A stretch of 64,000 bases of DNA from Arthrobacter nitrophenolicus (GCF_000332815.1 NZ_AOFD01000005.1:62001-126000); one strand, 5' to 3'; positions 15,651-24,180 are shown, counted from the stretch's first letter. Notes: generated by a model from the letters alone, not told the origin. Made by a program: numbers and translations.

Positions 15651-15685
15651 TTCAAACGATTGAAGCCACCCTTCAATCGTTTGAA
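15651..15685. promoter_or_regulatory. Tandem LacI-type operators of the sulfatase operon
   Basis: TTCAAACGATTGAA (15651-15664) and TTCAATCGTTTGAA (15672-15685) are each LacI-type palindromes with a central CG, and together they form a perfect inverted repeat with 15-base arms. Their centres are 21 bp apart, two helical turns, so two dimers could bind on the same face. They sit 42 bases upstream of the transporter start. Confidence 0.78.
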
Positions 15686-15750
15686 TATTTCACCCTGCCC
15701 AAACCCAACAGCTGGGCATCGAAGGACTGCCCCCCCATCAACCTTTGCGG

Positions 15751-16359
15751 CTACCCCCGCCGGGCGAGCCTGTGCTCCAGCCCGGCGCGGACCATGGGCC
15801 ATTCGTGCTCAAGGATCGAGAAGACCACGGTGTCCCGCAGGATGCCGTCGCGGGTGCGGGAGTGGTTCCGCAGCACGCCGTCCTGCTTGGCCCCCAGCCG
15901 GGCGATCGCCTCGCGCGACTGGTGGTTGAGCCAGTGCGTGCGGAACTCGACGGCCGGGCAGCCGATGGTCTCGAACGCGTGCCGGAGCAGCAGCAGCTTG
16001 GAGTCCGGGTTGGTGCCCGTGCCCTGGACTGACGCCGCGTTCCAGGTGGAGCCGATCTCCACCCGGGGCGTGCCGGCGTCGATATTCATATAGGTGGTCA
16101 TCCCGATGATCCGGCCGGGGCCTCCGGTGGCGGGGTCGATCAGCCGCGTGGTGAACGGCAGCATCGAGCCCTCGTCCTGCAGCGCCAGGCGGCGCTGAAT
16201 CTCTGCGGCCATTTCATCCGGCGCCGGCACCGAGGTGTACCAGAGCTTCCACAGCTCACCGTCGGCTGCCGCAGCAACCAGGCCGTCGTGGTGCTCCCCG
16301 GCCAGCGGCTCCAGGATTACATGGCGGCCGGTCAGGGTAAGGGGTTCTAGGAAAGTCAC
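15751..16359 (-). CDS. GNAT-family N-acetyltransferase (RimJ/RimL-like)
   Basis: The 202-residue protein shows the GNAT fold of the RimJ/RimL subgroup: LTGRHVILEPLAGEHHDGL at the start, VEIGSTWNAASVQGTGTNPDSK as the CoA-binding motif A region, LLLRHAFETIGCPAVEFRTHWLNHQSREAIARLGAKQDGVLRNH further on. The substrate may be a ribosomal or other protein N-terminus or a small molecule. The start is a GTG with no ribosome site; TAGGCT ends six bases before it, so the mRNA is probably leaderless. The gene stands alone. Confidence 0.88.
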   Translation of the reverse strand: MTFLEPLTLTGRHVILEPLAGEHHDGLVAAAADGELWKLWYTSVPAPDEMAAEIQRRLALQDEGSMLPFTTRLIDPATGGPGRIIGMTTYMNIDAGTPRVEIGSTWNAASVQGTGTNPDSKLLLLRHAFETIGCPAVEFRTHWLNHQSREAIARLGAKQDGVLRNHSRTRDGILRDTVVFSILEHEWPMVRAGLEHRLARRG

Positions 16360-16433
16360 TGCACCAGCCTAGGCCCCGCCACCGGGGCCGGTTACGCTGG
16401 GACAGCACCAGGACGGCGAGCAAGGGAGTTGAC

Positions 16434-16667
16434 GTGTCAGGAACAAATCCGGACCCGGAGGACGACAAGATCACAGGCCTGGAGCCCGGCGGCGGCGTGC
16501 CCCCGGGAGAAACCCCGCCCGGTGAAGCCTCCACCGCCGGCCCGCAGGGGCACGACGAGCACGGGACCAGGAAGAGCACACAGTTCCTGTGGATCGCGAT
16601 CATCGGGATCGTGGTCCTGCTGTCGTTGCTCTACTTCATCGGCTACATCGTCGGGTTCTTCGACTAG
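16434..16667 (+). CDS. Small single-pass membrane protein, DUF6480-like
   Basis: This 77-residue protein has a hydrophilic, Pro/Gly-rich N-terminus with the recurring segment GLEPGGGVPPGETPP and one C-terminal membrane helix (about residues 50-75, FLWIAIIGIVVLLSLLYFIG). The pattern matches small actinobacterial proteins annotated, as I recall, as DUF6480. GGGAG lies before the GTG start. It is divergent from the GNAT gene. No function can be assigned. Confidence 0.8.
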   Translation: MSGTNPDPEDDKITGLEPGGGVPPGETPPGEASTAGPQGHDEHGTRKSTQFLWIAIIGIVVLLSLLYFIGYIVGFFD

Positions 16668-16688
16668 GCGGCCGCTTAAGGCGCGGTC

Positions 16689-17560
16689 CTAGCTGGGCCA
16701 GTCGAAGAAGCCCTTGCCTGCCTTACGCCCCAGTTCGCCGCGGGCCACCTTGTCCTTGAGGATCTGCGGCGGCGCGAAGCGCTCCCCCAAAGTCGAGTGC
16801 AGGTATTCGGCAATCCCCAGCCGGACATCCAGCCCCACAATGTCGGTGGTCCGAAGCGGCCCGGTGGGGTGTTTGTAGCCAAGGACCATCGCGGCATCGA
16901 TGTCCTCTGGCGAAGCAACGCCCTCTTCCACCATGCGCATCGCCTCCAGTGCGATCGCGACCCCCAGCCGGGACGATGCGAAGCCAGGGGCGTCATTGAC
17001 GACGACGGCGGTTTTGCCGAGTGCCTCCACCCACCCCTTCGCCGCCTGCGCGAGTCCGGGTGACGTGCGCTCCCCCAGCACCACTTCAATGAGGGTGGAC
17101 GCCGGGACCGGTTGAAGAAATGCAGGCCCAGGAAGTTCTCCGGCCGCTTCAGCTCGCCGGCAAGCCCGTTGACGGACAGGGACGAGGTGTTCGAGGCGAG
17201 GTACGCGTCGTCGGCCAGCCGCTCCTCGATGCCGCGCAGGGCAGTGACCTTCAGGTCCCAGTCCTCCGGCACGGCCTCCACCACGAGCTGCCGGCCGGTG
17301 AAGGCGTCGTAGTCCACGCCCACAGCCAGCCGGGACACCATCTCGTCCAGGTTGGCGTCAGTGGCGCCGCGTTCAATGCTTTTGGCCGCGGCCGCCTCGA
17401 TCCGCTCGCGGGCTGCCTCGGCGGACGGCTCGTCGCGCTCGATCACCAGCACGTCGGCGCCCTTGACCAGGAAGGCGTGCGCGATCCCGGCGCCCATGCG
17501 GCCGCCGCCCAGGACACCGACGTGTGCGGGGAGTCCGGGAGCAAGTTTGGGGTTGGTCAT
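16689..17560 (-). CDS. paaH: 3-hydroxyacyl-CoA dehydrogenase (PaaH-like), frame broken as sequenced
   Basis: The N-terminal frame carries the NAD-binding glycine loop GVLGGGRMGAGIAHAF and SNTSSLSVNGLA; it breaks after LHFFN. One added base at 17110-17111 restores PVPASTLIEVVLGERTSP and the C-terminal domain (DAPGFASSRLG, KHPTGPLRTTDIVGLDVRL, GRKAGKGFFDW), giving 290 residues, the normal size for 3-hydroxybutyryl/3-hydroxyadipyl-CoA dehydrogenases. In the phenylacetate pathway this NAD-dependent step oxidises 3-hydroxyadipyl-CoA. The ATG overlaps the hydratase stop by four bases. It is the last gene of the thiolase-hydratase-dehydrogenase operon. Confidence 0.88.
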
Positions 17561-18384
17561 TGGTCCTTCTTTCCGGTTTCGCTGCCCGCTTCCAGGCCGG
17601 ATTCCCTGCCGGCCTTCCTGGCGGCGTTCCTGTCCAGGAACTTCTGCATCCGCTCGAACTTCGCCTCGGACTCGAACAGGATCCCCTGGGCCAGCTGGTC
17701 GATCAGGGGGTGGGCCTCGGCCGGGGCATGGAACACGGACTTGGTGATGCGGACCGCCAGCGGATCCTGCCGCCCGATGCCGTCCGCAAGCTGGTGGGCA
17801 GCGTCCAGCAGGCCGTCCGGCTCATGGATTCCGGTGATGAGGTTGACCGCCAGCGCCTCCTCGGCGCCAAGGACCCGGCCGGCCAGCAGGATCTGCTTGG
17901 CCACCGGCTCCCCCACCAGCTCTTTAAGCCGCCAGCTGGCGCCGGCAGCGGCGAGGATCCCCAGGCCGGTCTCGGGATTGCCGATCCGCACCGCAGGCGT
18001 GCCGATCCGGAAATCGGCTGCGTACGCGAGTTCGGCCCCGCCGCCAAGGCAGTATCCGTCCAGGGCCGCGATCACCGGCATGGGCAGCTTCGCGATCCGG
18101 ACGAAGATGGTGGAGTTGATGCCCTGCAGGGCGTCGTCCCGCCGGCGCTCCCGCAGCTGTGCGATGTCCGCCCCGGAGGCGAAGACGCCGTCCGTGCCGG
18201 CAATGATCAGGATTTTCGGGTTCTGTTCCAGCGCGGTGCAGACGGTGTGCAGTTCGTCCACCATCTGCTGGTCGATGGCGTTCCGCACCTCGGGCCTGTT
18301 GAGCAGCACCACTACCCGGTCACTGCGTTCCTCCACCAGGAGGGCGTGGAACTTTTCAGCAGCCAGGTCCACGGCGCCCGGCAT
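17557..18384 (-). CDS. paaF: Enoyl-CoA hydratase (PaaF-like)
   Basis: The 275-residue protein is a crotonase-fold hydratase. The oxyanion-hole segments are FASGADIAQLRERR and LDGYCLGGGAELAYAADFRIG, and the catalytic Glu region is NPETGLGILAAAGASWRL. In this setting it should hydrate 2,3-dehydroadipyl-CoA. A charged extension (RKAGRESGLEAGSETGKK) closes the protein. The ATG overlaps the thiolase stop by one base (TGATG) and its own stop overlaps the next ATG, so the three genes form a tightly coupled operon. A general fatty-acid hydratase is possible, but the operator upstream argues for the phenylacetate regulon. Confidence 0.88.
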   Translation of the reverse strand: MPGAVDLAAEKFHALLVEERSDRVVVLLNRPEVRNAIDQQMVDELHTVCTALEQNPKILIIAGTDGVFASGADIAQLRERRRDDALQGINSTIFVRIAKLPMPVIAALDGYCLGGGAELAYAADFRIGTPAVRIGNPETGLGILAAAGASWRLKELVGEPVAKQILLAGRVLGAEEALAVNLITGIHEPDGLLDAAHQLADGIGRQDPLAVRITKSVFHAPAEAHPLIDQLAQGILFESEAKFERMQKFLDRNAARKAGRESGLEAGSETGKKDQ

Positions 18385-19610
18385 CAGACTTTCTCCAGCA
18401 GCATTGCCGTGCCCTGGCCCACGCCGATGCACATTGTGGCGAGGCCAACCCTCGCATCCTCGCGTTCCATCCGGCCCAGCAGGGTGATCGCAATCCTGGC
18501 CCCGCTGGAACCGAGCGGGTGCCCGAGGGCTATCGCGCCGCCGTCGTTGTTGACGATGTCCGGATCGAGGCCCAGCCGGCGGATGCAGGCAAGGGACTGG
18601 GTGGCAAAGGCTTCGTTGAGTTCGACGGCGGCAAGGTCGCCGACGCTGAGGCCGCTGCGCTTCAGGACTTTCTGGGTGGCGGGGACCGGGCCGATGCCCA
18701 TGATCTCCGGCTCGCAGCCGGCCGAGGCGCCGTCGATGATGCGTGCCCGGGGTGTCAGTCCCAGCCGTTCGATGGCGGCCTCCGAGGCCACGATGATCGC
18801 GGAGGCGCCGTCGTTGAGGGATGAGGAGTTGCCGGCGGTGACCACCGTGCCGCCGTGTGCCACCGGCTTCAACCCGGCGAGGACATCCATGGTGGTTCCC
18901 CGCCGCGGTCCTTCATCGGTGTCCACCACGGTCTCGGATTTACGGGTCTTGACAGTGACGGGGACAATCTCGTCCTTGAACCGGCCGGCTTCAATGGCGG
19001 CGAGGGACCGTTCGTGCGAGCGGACGGCGAAGGCGTCGGCGTCCTCGCGGGAGATGCTGTCCACCCTGGCCACCTCTTCCGCGGTTTCCGGCATGGAGTA
19101 CGTCATCTTGCCGTCGCGGGACAGGGCACCGTGCTGGAAATGCGGGTTCGTGAAGCGCCAGCCGATGGAGGTGTCGAAGATCTGGCCCGGCTTGGCGAAG
19201 GCGGCGGTGGGCTTCTCCTGCACCCACGGTGCCCGGCTCATGGATTCCACGCCGCCGGCGATGACGATGTCCGCGGCACCGGCCTTGATCATGTGGCTGG
19301 CCTGGATGATGGCACTCAGGCCGGAGGCGCACAGCCTGTTGACTGTGATTCCGGGAATATGGAGGGGCAGCCCCGCCAGCAGCGTGGCCATCCGGGCCAC
19401 GTTCCGGTTTTCTTCGCCCGCGCCGTTTGCGTTGCCCAGGATGACCTCGTCAATGCTGTCCGGGTCCAGGCCCGCCCGGTGGACGGCTTCCCGGACTACG
19501 AGGGCGGCAAGGTCATCGGGGCGGACGGACGAGAGCGCGCCGCCGTATTTGCCCACCGGCGTTCTGACCCCGCCAACAAGGAAAGCCTGCGGACCTGCGG
19601 TTGCAGCCAT
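18384..19610 (-). CDS. paaJ: Acetyl-CoA acyltransferase / 3-oxoadipyl-CoA thiolase (PaaJ/PcaF-like)
   Basis: The 408-residue thiolase has the nucleophile Cys94 in NRLCASGLSAI, the GHPLGSSGAR motif and the second active cysteine in CIGVGQGTAM. GQIFDTSIGWRFTNP is typical of the PcaF/PaaJ 3-oxoadipyl-CoA thiolase subgroup. The reaction releases acetyl-CoA and succinyl-CoA, ending phenylacetate degradation. I chose the ATG at 19610 because GAAGGGTG precedes it; upstream ATGs at 19625, 19658 and 19673 lack ribosome sites. A PaaR-like operator lies 60-80 bases upstream. Confidence 0.9.
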   Translation of the reverse strand: MAATAGPQAFLVGGVRTPVGKYGGALSSVRPDDLAALVVREAVHRAGLDPDSIDEVILGNANGAGEENRNVARMATLLAGLPLHIPGITVNRLCASGLSAIIQASHMIKAGAADIVIAGGVESMSRAPWVQEKPTAAFAKPGQIFDTSIGWRFTNPHFQHGALSRDGKMTYSMPETAEEVARVDSISREDADAFAVRSHERSLAAIEAGRFKDEIVPVTVKTRKSETVVDTDEGPRRGTTMDVLAGLKPVAHGGTVVTAGNSSSLNDGASAIIVASEAAIERLGLTPRARIIDGASAGCEPEIMGIGPVPATQKVLKRSGLSVGDLAAVELNEAFATQSLACIRRLGLDPDIVNNDGGAIALGHPLGSSGARIAITLLGRMEREDARVGLATMCIGVGQGTAMLLEKV

Positions 19611-19671
19611 GGAAACACCCTTCATGCGATAAACAGCACTGTCATCGGCATCCGGCATCGCGGAATTCACC

Positions 19672-19693
19672 ACTTACCGACCGTTCGTTCTGT
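19672..19693. promoter_or_regulatory. PaaR-type operator before the thiolase operon
   Basis: ACTTACCGACCGTTCG followed by TTCTGT matches the 5156-5177 site in the left half and centre and keeps the GT of the right half. It lies 62 bases before the thiolase start and links this operon to the regulator at 197-829. Confidence 0.7.
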
Positions 19694-19731
19694 AAATAGT
19701 ACACGGGAGGGCTGCGGTTGCGTACCTCCGG

Positions 19732-19790
19732 AGTTTTGTCCACATCTGGCGACTTCAACGGCGCGCAGGTCGCCATGCGTGGACAAAACT
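19732..19790. repeat. 22-bp-arm inverted repeat
   Basis: AGTTTTGTCCACATCTGGCG and its partner CGCCATGCGTGGACAAAACT pair with about three mismatches over a 15-base loop. It lies just downstream of the pentapeptide gene stop. No T tract is present. Confidence 0.65.
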
Positions 19791-19794
19791 TGAG

Positions 19795-20481
19795 CTAGAG
19801 GACAATGATGCCCAGGTGCGCGGCGAGAAGCGGTGCCAGGAGCGCCAGCTGGTAGTCGTCGACGACCAGGCCGGCCACGCTGCCGAGTCCACTGATGCCC
19901 CTGAAGTCGGTGCCCCGGAGGTCGAAGTCCTGGAGCCTGGCGCCGGTGACATCGAGGGTGCCGATGGTGCAGTCCTTCAGGGCCACCCGGGCGGCGGTGG
20001 CCGAGCCGAGGTCCAGCTCGTTGATGATGCAGCCGGTGATGAGGACGTCCGTGAGTTTTGCGCCCCGCAGGTTGAGGAAGTCCAGCTTGCCGCCGTCGAT
20101 GCGGACCGACTGCCAGCCGCTTTCGTACAGTTCCGCGGAGCCCAGCCGGGGATTGTGGAGTTCGACGTCGCGCCAGGTGCTCCGCGCCGCCCGGAACACG
20201 GGGGCGTACAGCTCGTGCAGGGTGCAGTCGCGGAAGCCGGCGCCGCGCAGCTGCGCGTCGTTGAACGACGCGCCCTGGAACTCGCACTCGGCAAAGTCCG
20301 CCCCGGTCAGGTCCAGGCCGTCCGCCACTGCACGACTGTACCGGACGCCGTCGTACTTGCCGCCCCGCACGAACTCCGGCGCAGCCTCGTCGACCAGGTC
20401 CGCCAGCACCACCCCCGAAAGCCGGGGCGGAGAAACCGCCTGGCCCGGTTTTTTCCGGGCCGCGGGCCGGGCGTCCGCCAC
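19795..20481 (-). CDS. Pentapeptide-repeat protein
   Basis: The 228-residue protein consists from about residue 45 of degenerate pentapeptide repeats A(D/N)LxX, for example LDLTGADFAECEFQGASFND, LRGAGFRDCTL and FLNLRGAKLTDVLITG. Such repeats fold into a right-handed beta-helix. Some family members mimic DNA and protect gyrase, but nothing here points to that role specifically. The GTG start overlaps the SRPBCC gene stop by one base (TAGTG), so the two genes are cotranscribed. Confidence 0.85.
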   Translation of the reverse strand: MADARPAARKKPGQAVSPPRLSGVVLADLVDEAAPEFVRGGKYDGVRYSRAVADGLDLTGADFAECEFQGASFNDAQLRGAGFRDCTLHELYAPVFRAARSTWRDVELHNPRLGSAELYESGWQSVRIDGGKLDFLNLRGAKLTDVLITGCIINELDLGSATAARVALKDCTIGTLDVTGARLQDFDLRGTDFRGISGLGSVAGLVVDDYQLALLAPLLAAHLGIIVL

Positions 20482-20939
20482 TACAGGGACTCTGCCTTCG
20501 CCGCGATCTCCGCCAGGTCCTTGGCGAAGGCCTTGCGCGTGGCCGCCAGGCCCATTTTTCCGAAAAGCGCCATCATGATGCGGCTCGCGGCAGTGGGTTT
20601 GGCAACCTCTGCCCCGAACGTGACCGTGAGGTCAGTTCCGCCATCCCGCGGGGCAAGGTTGAAGCGCGTGCTGTAGTCGGCCCCGCCCTGGACGGCCTTC
20701 ACCGTGGTGCTGCGCGGCGGGTCCACCTGGTCCACCCACATCTCCACGGTTTCCGACCGGCCGAACATCTTGCGGGTTTCCTTCCATCGGGTTCCCTCGC
20801 CGTACGGACCGTCCGTGAGGAGCTGGACCGCCTCCACGCCGGACAGCGTTGCCGCCGAGCCGGGGATGTCCGTGATGACGGACCACACCTTCTCCGGAGC
20901 GGCCTGGATGTGCTGGGTGAGGGTGGTGGTTTGTTCCAT
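20481..20939 (-). CDS. SRPBCC-fold (polyketide cyclase/StAR-like) protein
   Basis: The 152-residue protein begins TTTLTQHIQAAPEKVWSVITDIPGSAATLSGVEAV, the usual first strand and helix of the START/Bet v1-like SRPBCC superfamily, and ends with the long C-terminal helix RKAFAKDLAEIAAKAE. These proteins bind hydrophobic ligands; the ligand here is unknown. The ATG at 20939 has TAGGCT seven bases upstream and no ribosome site, so it is probably leaderless. Its stop overlaps the pentapeptide gene start. Confidence 0.85.
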   Translation of the reverse strand: MEQTTTLTQHIQAAPEKVWSVITDIPGSAATLSGVEAVQLLTDGPYGEGTRWKETRKMFGRSETVEMWVDQVDPPRSTTVKAVQGGADYSTRFNLAPRDGGTDLTVTFGAEVAKPTAASRIMMALFGKMGLAATRKAFAKDLAEIAAKAESL

Positions 20940-21002
20940 GGTTCCGAGCCTAGCCCCGGGCACTGACAATCAACAGGCACCCGCTCGTGCACGCAGGGCT
21001 TG

Positions 21003-21025
21003 AAATAGTAAGCATGCTTCGTGTT
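21003..21025. promoter_or_regulatory. AAGCATGCTT palindrome in the csbD-like promoter
   Basis: AATAGTAAGCATGCTTCGTG centres on AAGCATGCTT, 46-68 bases before the csbD-like start. The core recurs with one change in the htrA-like promoter at 862-889. Confidence 0.5.
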
Positions 21026-21070
21026 AGGGTGAGGAGGTCAGGTTGATCGGCGAAACGAAAGGAGTCCATC

Positions 21071-21247
21071 ATGGGCCTCGGAGACAAGATCGGTAATGCA
21101 GCAGAAGACATGGGCGGCAAGGCCAAGGAAGCTGCGGGCAACGCAACTGACAATGACCGCCTGAGGGCCGAAGGCCAGAAGGACCAGGTCAAGGCTGACG
21201 CCAAGAAGGTTGGCGAAAGCGTCAAGGACGAGTTCAAGCGCGACTAG
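21071..21247 (+). CDS. CsbD-family small stress protein
   Basis: This 58-residue protein begins MGLGDKIGNAAEDMGGKAKE and continues with AAGNATDNDRLRAEGQKDQ, the Lys/Ala/Gly-rich amphipathic pattern of the CsbD family. CsbD-like proteins are abundant, small, hydrophilic proteins induced in general stress in many bacteria; the molecular role is unknown. AAAGGAG sits eight bases before the ATG. A perfect 15-bp terminator hairpin follows. The palindrome at 21003-21025 may place it with the HtrA-like protease in one stress response. Confidence 0.92.
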   Translation: MGLGDKIGNAAEDMGGKAKEAAGNATDNDRLRAEGQKDQVKADAKKVGESVKDEFKRD

Positions 21248-21294
21248 TTCCTTGCTGGCGCAGCCGCAGCGAACGGCGTGCTGCAACAGCCAGA

Positions 21295-21329
21295 AACGGC
21301 GGCGGATCCCCTACGGATCCGCCGCCGTT
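21295..21329. terminator. Perfect hairpin between csbD and dinB
   Basis: AACGGCGGCGGATCC pairs perfectly with GGATCCGCCGCCGTT around CCTAC. It lies between convergent genes and can serve both strands; TTCTG follows on the plus strand. Confidence 0.82.
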
Positions 21330-21353
21330 CTGCTTGTCCGGGAAACCGCATTG

Positions 21354-22423
21354 TCACCAGCCGCTGCGGGTGGGGGTGTGCCCCTGCCGGGAGTCCCCGG
21401 GCATGGTCATCTCGGCCCGCAGCCCGAGCAGCCGGATGGGGCGGTCCGGTTCGATCTTGGCCACCAGGTCCAGCGCCCGGGCGAGCACTTCCGCGGGATC
21501 GGAGGTCTCCGGGATCTTCCGGGCATACGTCTTGGTGATGAACGGGGCATAGCGGACCTTGAGCGTCAGCCCGACCACCGGCCGGCCCTCGGCCGCCACG
21601 TCCTCGAGGACATGCCCGGCCAGTTCACGGATGGCGGCGTCAACCTGCCCGGGCCCGGTGAGGTCCTGCTGGAAGGTGGTTTCCCGGCTGTGCCCGCGCG
21701 CCACCCAGGGCGTATCGTCGACTTCGCGGGCGCCGTCGCCGCGGCCCAGCTGCGCGTACCAGGGGCCCATCTTCGGGCCGAACTCGGGGACCAGATCATC
21801 GGGGTTTGATGCGGCCAGTTGGGCGACCGTTTCGATCCCGAGCTTGGCCAGACGGCGCGAGACCTTGGTGCCCACACCCCATAGGTCGATGGTGGGCCGG
21901 CTGCCCATGACCTCGAGCCAGTTGTCCTCGGTGAGGCGGAAGATCCCGGCGGGCTTGCCGAAGGTCGTGGCCACCTTGGCGCGGACCAGCGTGTCACCGA
22001 TGCCCACGCTGCAGTGCAGCCGGGTCTCCGCCAGGACCGCCTGCTGCAGCTGCCGGGCATAGCTGTCCGGGTCCCCGGTGCGCACACCCACAAACGCTTC
22101 GTCCCAGCCAGCACCTGGACAGTAGCGTCCGGCTGTGCGCGCAGCACCGCCATGACTTTCCCGGACGCTTCAAGGTAGCCGTCCTGGTCCACGGGCAGGA
22201 TCACGGCGTCGGGGACTTTCCGGGCGGCAATGCGCAGGGGCATTCCGGATCCGACGCCGTACGCCCTGGCCTCGTAGGACGCCGTGGACACCACCGCCCG
22301 TTCAGTGGGATCGCCGCGGCCGCCCACGATGAGCGGCTTGCCCGCCAGCTCCGGCCGGCGGAGCACTTCGACGGCGGCGATGAACTGGTCGAGGTCAACG
22401 TGCAGCACCCAAGGTTCTCCCAC
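21354..22423 (-). CDS. dinB: DNA polymerase IV (Y-family), frame broken as sequenced
   Basis: The N-terminal frame has HVDLDQFIAAVEVLRRPEL with the first catalytic Asp, and STASYEARAYGVGSGMPLR of the Y-family fingers. It breaks after VQVL. One added G/C at 22108-22109 restores GWDEAFVGV with the catalytic Asp-Glu, then the thumb (VGIGDTLVRAKVATTFGKPAGI, DLWGVGTKVSRRLAKLGI) and the little-finger domain, for 356 residues. The enzyme carries out error-prone lesion bypass. The start is GTG at 22423 without a clear ribosome site. The gene is convergent with csbD and shares its terminator. Confidence 0.88.
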
Positions 22424-22481
22424 ACGCCACAGTCTGCCCCCGCCCGGCGTTCGGCACCACCATTTCCCGCAGCCCGGCCGG

Positions 22482-22527
22482 AAAACGCCGACGGCGGGCC
22501 CGCCCTCCCCAGGGGCGTCCCGCCGTC
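22482..22527 (-). terminator. Terminator after the amino-acid permease
   Basis: On the minus strand GACGGCGGGACGC pairs with GCGGGCCCGCCGTC over a GC-rich loop and is followed by GGCGTTTTCC. It lies 20 bases after the permease stop. Confidence 0.7.
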
Positions 22528-22546
22528 GTGCGTTGCTTAGGAACGT

Positions 22547-24007
22547 CTAGCTGTAGAGCGCGTTCTTGGGCTCGTTGTTCTTGACCTTCTGCCAGCCGAG
22601 CCAGAGAAGCACCGCGAAGAACGGGATGGTGGCCAGGGTCCACAGGCCCAGGTAGAACACCTCGCCGGTCTTGCTGGTCATGGTGTCGAAGCCGATCAGC
22701 ACGGTGATGGCCAGCAGGCCAAGAAGGCCGGCCCAGCTGGTCCACGGCGATCCGGGCATCGGCAGGCTGGAGGTGATGCCCTTGCGGTGGCGGAGCACGA
22801 TCTGGCTGGCGAAAATGGCACCCCAGGTGAAGATCACGCCGATCGAGGCGGTATTCAGCGCAAGGTCGAACGCGTGCGAGCCGCCCAGCCAGATGTTCAG
22901 CAGGATGCCCACCAGGTAGAACGCCGCGATGGCCAGGATGGCTGCGTACGGGACGTGCCGCTTGGACATCCGGGTGAGCCACTGCGGCGCATGCCCGTTG
23001 TTGGCCATGGTGCGGAAGACGCGGCCGATCGAGTACAGGCCGGAGTTGCAGGAGGACAGGGCCGCGGTGATGACGATCATGTTCATCACGTCACCCACCC
23101 AGCCCAGGCCCATCTGGCCGAAGACCGTCACGAACGGGGAGGTGCCGGCTTTGTACTGGTCCGAGGGAAGCAGCATGGCCAGCAGGGTCACGGAACCGAC
23201 GTAGAACACCACAATGCGGAGCACGACGGCGCGGATCGCCTTGGGCACTTCGCGTTCCGGGTTCTGCATCTCGCCCGCGGTAATGCCGACCAGCTCGATG
23301 CCGTTGTAGGCGAAGATCACGGCGTTCAGGACCAGGACCATCACCAGGGCGCCCTTGGGGAACATGCCGCCTTCGGCAGCGAAGAGGTTGGCCACGGAGG
23401 CGTTGCCGTCGCCCACCTGGGCGTTGGTGACCACCATGAAGGTGCCCACCACCAGGAAGATGAGGATGGCGCCTACCTTGAGGCAGGAGGCCCAGAATTC
23501 GAATTCGCCGAACGCTTTGACGCTGAGCAGGTTCACTGCCACCAGGAGCGCCAGCGCGGCAATGGCGGAGGCCTCCACCGGGACGTTGGGGAAGAAGAAC
23601 TGGAAGTAGAGGCCGATGGCGATGAGTTCGGCGATGCCGGTCATGCCCCAGTTGATGAAGTACATCCAGCCGGACAGGAACGCGCCCTTCCTGCCGAACA
23701 TCTCACCGGCGTAGCTGACGAACGAGCCTGAGGTCTGGCGGTACATAATGAGCTCGCCCAGGGCCCGCATCAGCAGGTAGGCGATGACGCCGGCAATGGC
23801 GTAGGAGAAGATCAGGGCCGGGCCGGTGGAGGCGAGGCGGCCGCCGGCGCCCATGAAGAGGCCGACGCCGATGGCGCCGCCCATGGCGATCATGGTGACG
23901 TGGCGCCTGCCCAGCGTCTTGCTGTAGCCCTCGGCGCTGAGGGAGGGATCGACGGCGGTGGATGGTGCCGTGCGGTTCTGGAGATCTGTGGGGGTACTTT
24001 GAGGCAC
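22547..24007 (-). CDS. Amino-acid permease, APC family (AnsP/GabP-like)
   Basis: The protein has about 486 residues and twelve predicted membrane helices. GRRHVTMIAMGGAIGVGLFMGAG is the conserved first-helix motif of the amino-acid transporter (AAT) branch of APC permeases, with YRQTSGSFVSYAGEMFGRK and YNGIELVGITAGEMQNPEREVPKAI further on. AnsP, GabP, proline and aromatic permeases share these, so the cargo is not settled. I prefer the GTG at 24007, with CACAAGGAAC before it; an ATG at 24040 adds eleven residues but has no ribosome site. Confidence 0.88.
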   Translation of the reverse strand: MPQSTPTDLQNRTAPSTAVDPSLSAEGYSKTLGRRHVTMIAMGGAIGVGLFMGAGGRLASTGPALIFSYAIAGVIAYLLMRALGELIMYRQTSGSFVSYAGEMFGRKGAFLSGWMYFINWGMTGIAELIAIGLYFQFFFPNVPVEASAIAALALLVAVNLLSVKAFGEFEFWASCLKVGAILIFLVVGTFMVVTNAQVGDGNASVANLFAAEGGMFPKGALVMVLVLNAVIFAYNGIELVGITAGEMQNPEREVPKAIRAVVLRIVVFYVGSVTLLAMLLPSDQYKAGTSPFVTVFGQMGLGWVGDVMNMIVITAALSSCNSGLYSIGRVFRTMANNGHAPQWLTRMSKRHVPYAAILAIAAFYLVGILLNIWLGGSHAFDLALNTASIGVIFTWGAIFASQIVLRHRKGITSSLPMPGSPWTSWAGLLGLLAITVLIGFDTMTSKTGEVFYLGLWTLATIPFFAVLLWLGWQKVKNNEPKNALYS

Positions 24008-24180
24008 AACTGTTCCTTGTGGGTTGGGGGTTGGCCGCATCCGGAATACGAAGTAATCCAGCTCACAAATTCGGCGTTCTGCTCCTGCAGCAACTTTTTA
24101 TGAGCCAAATCCTCGTAAAGCCGAAGCTTCGCGCGGCTTGTCCATCCTACAAGATGCCAGGGGGTGCTACGTGACGTGGG

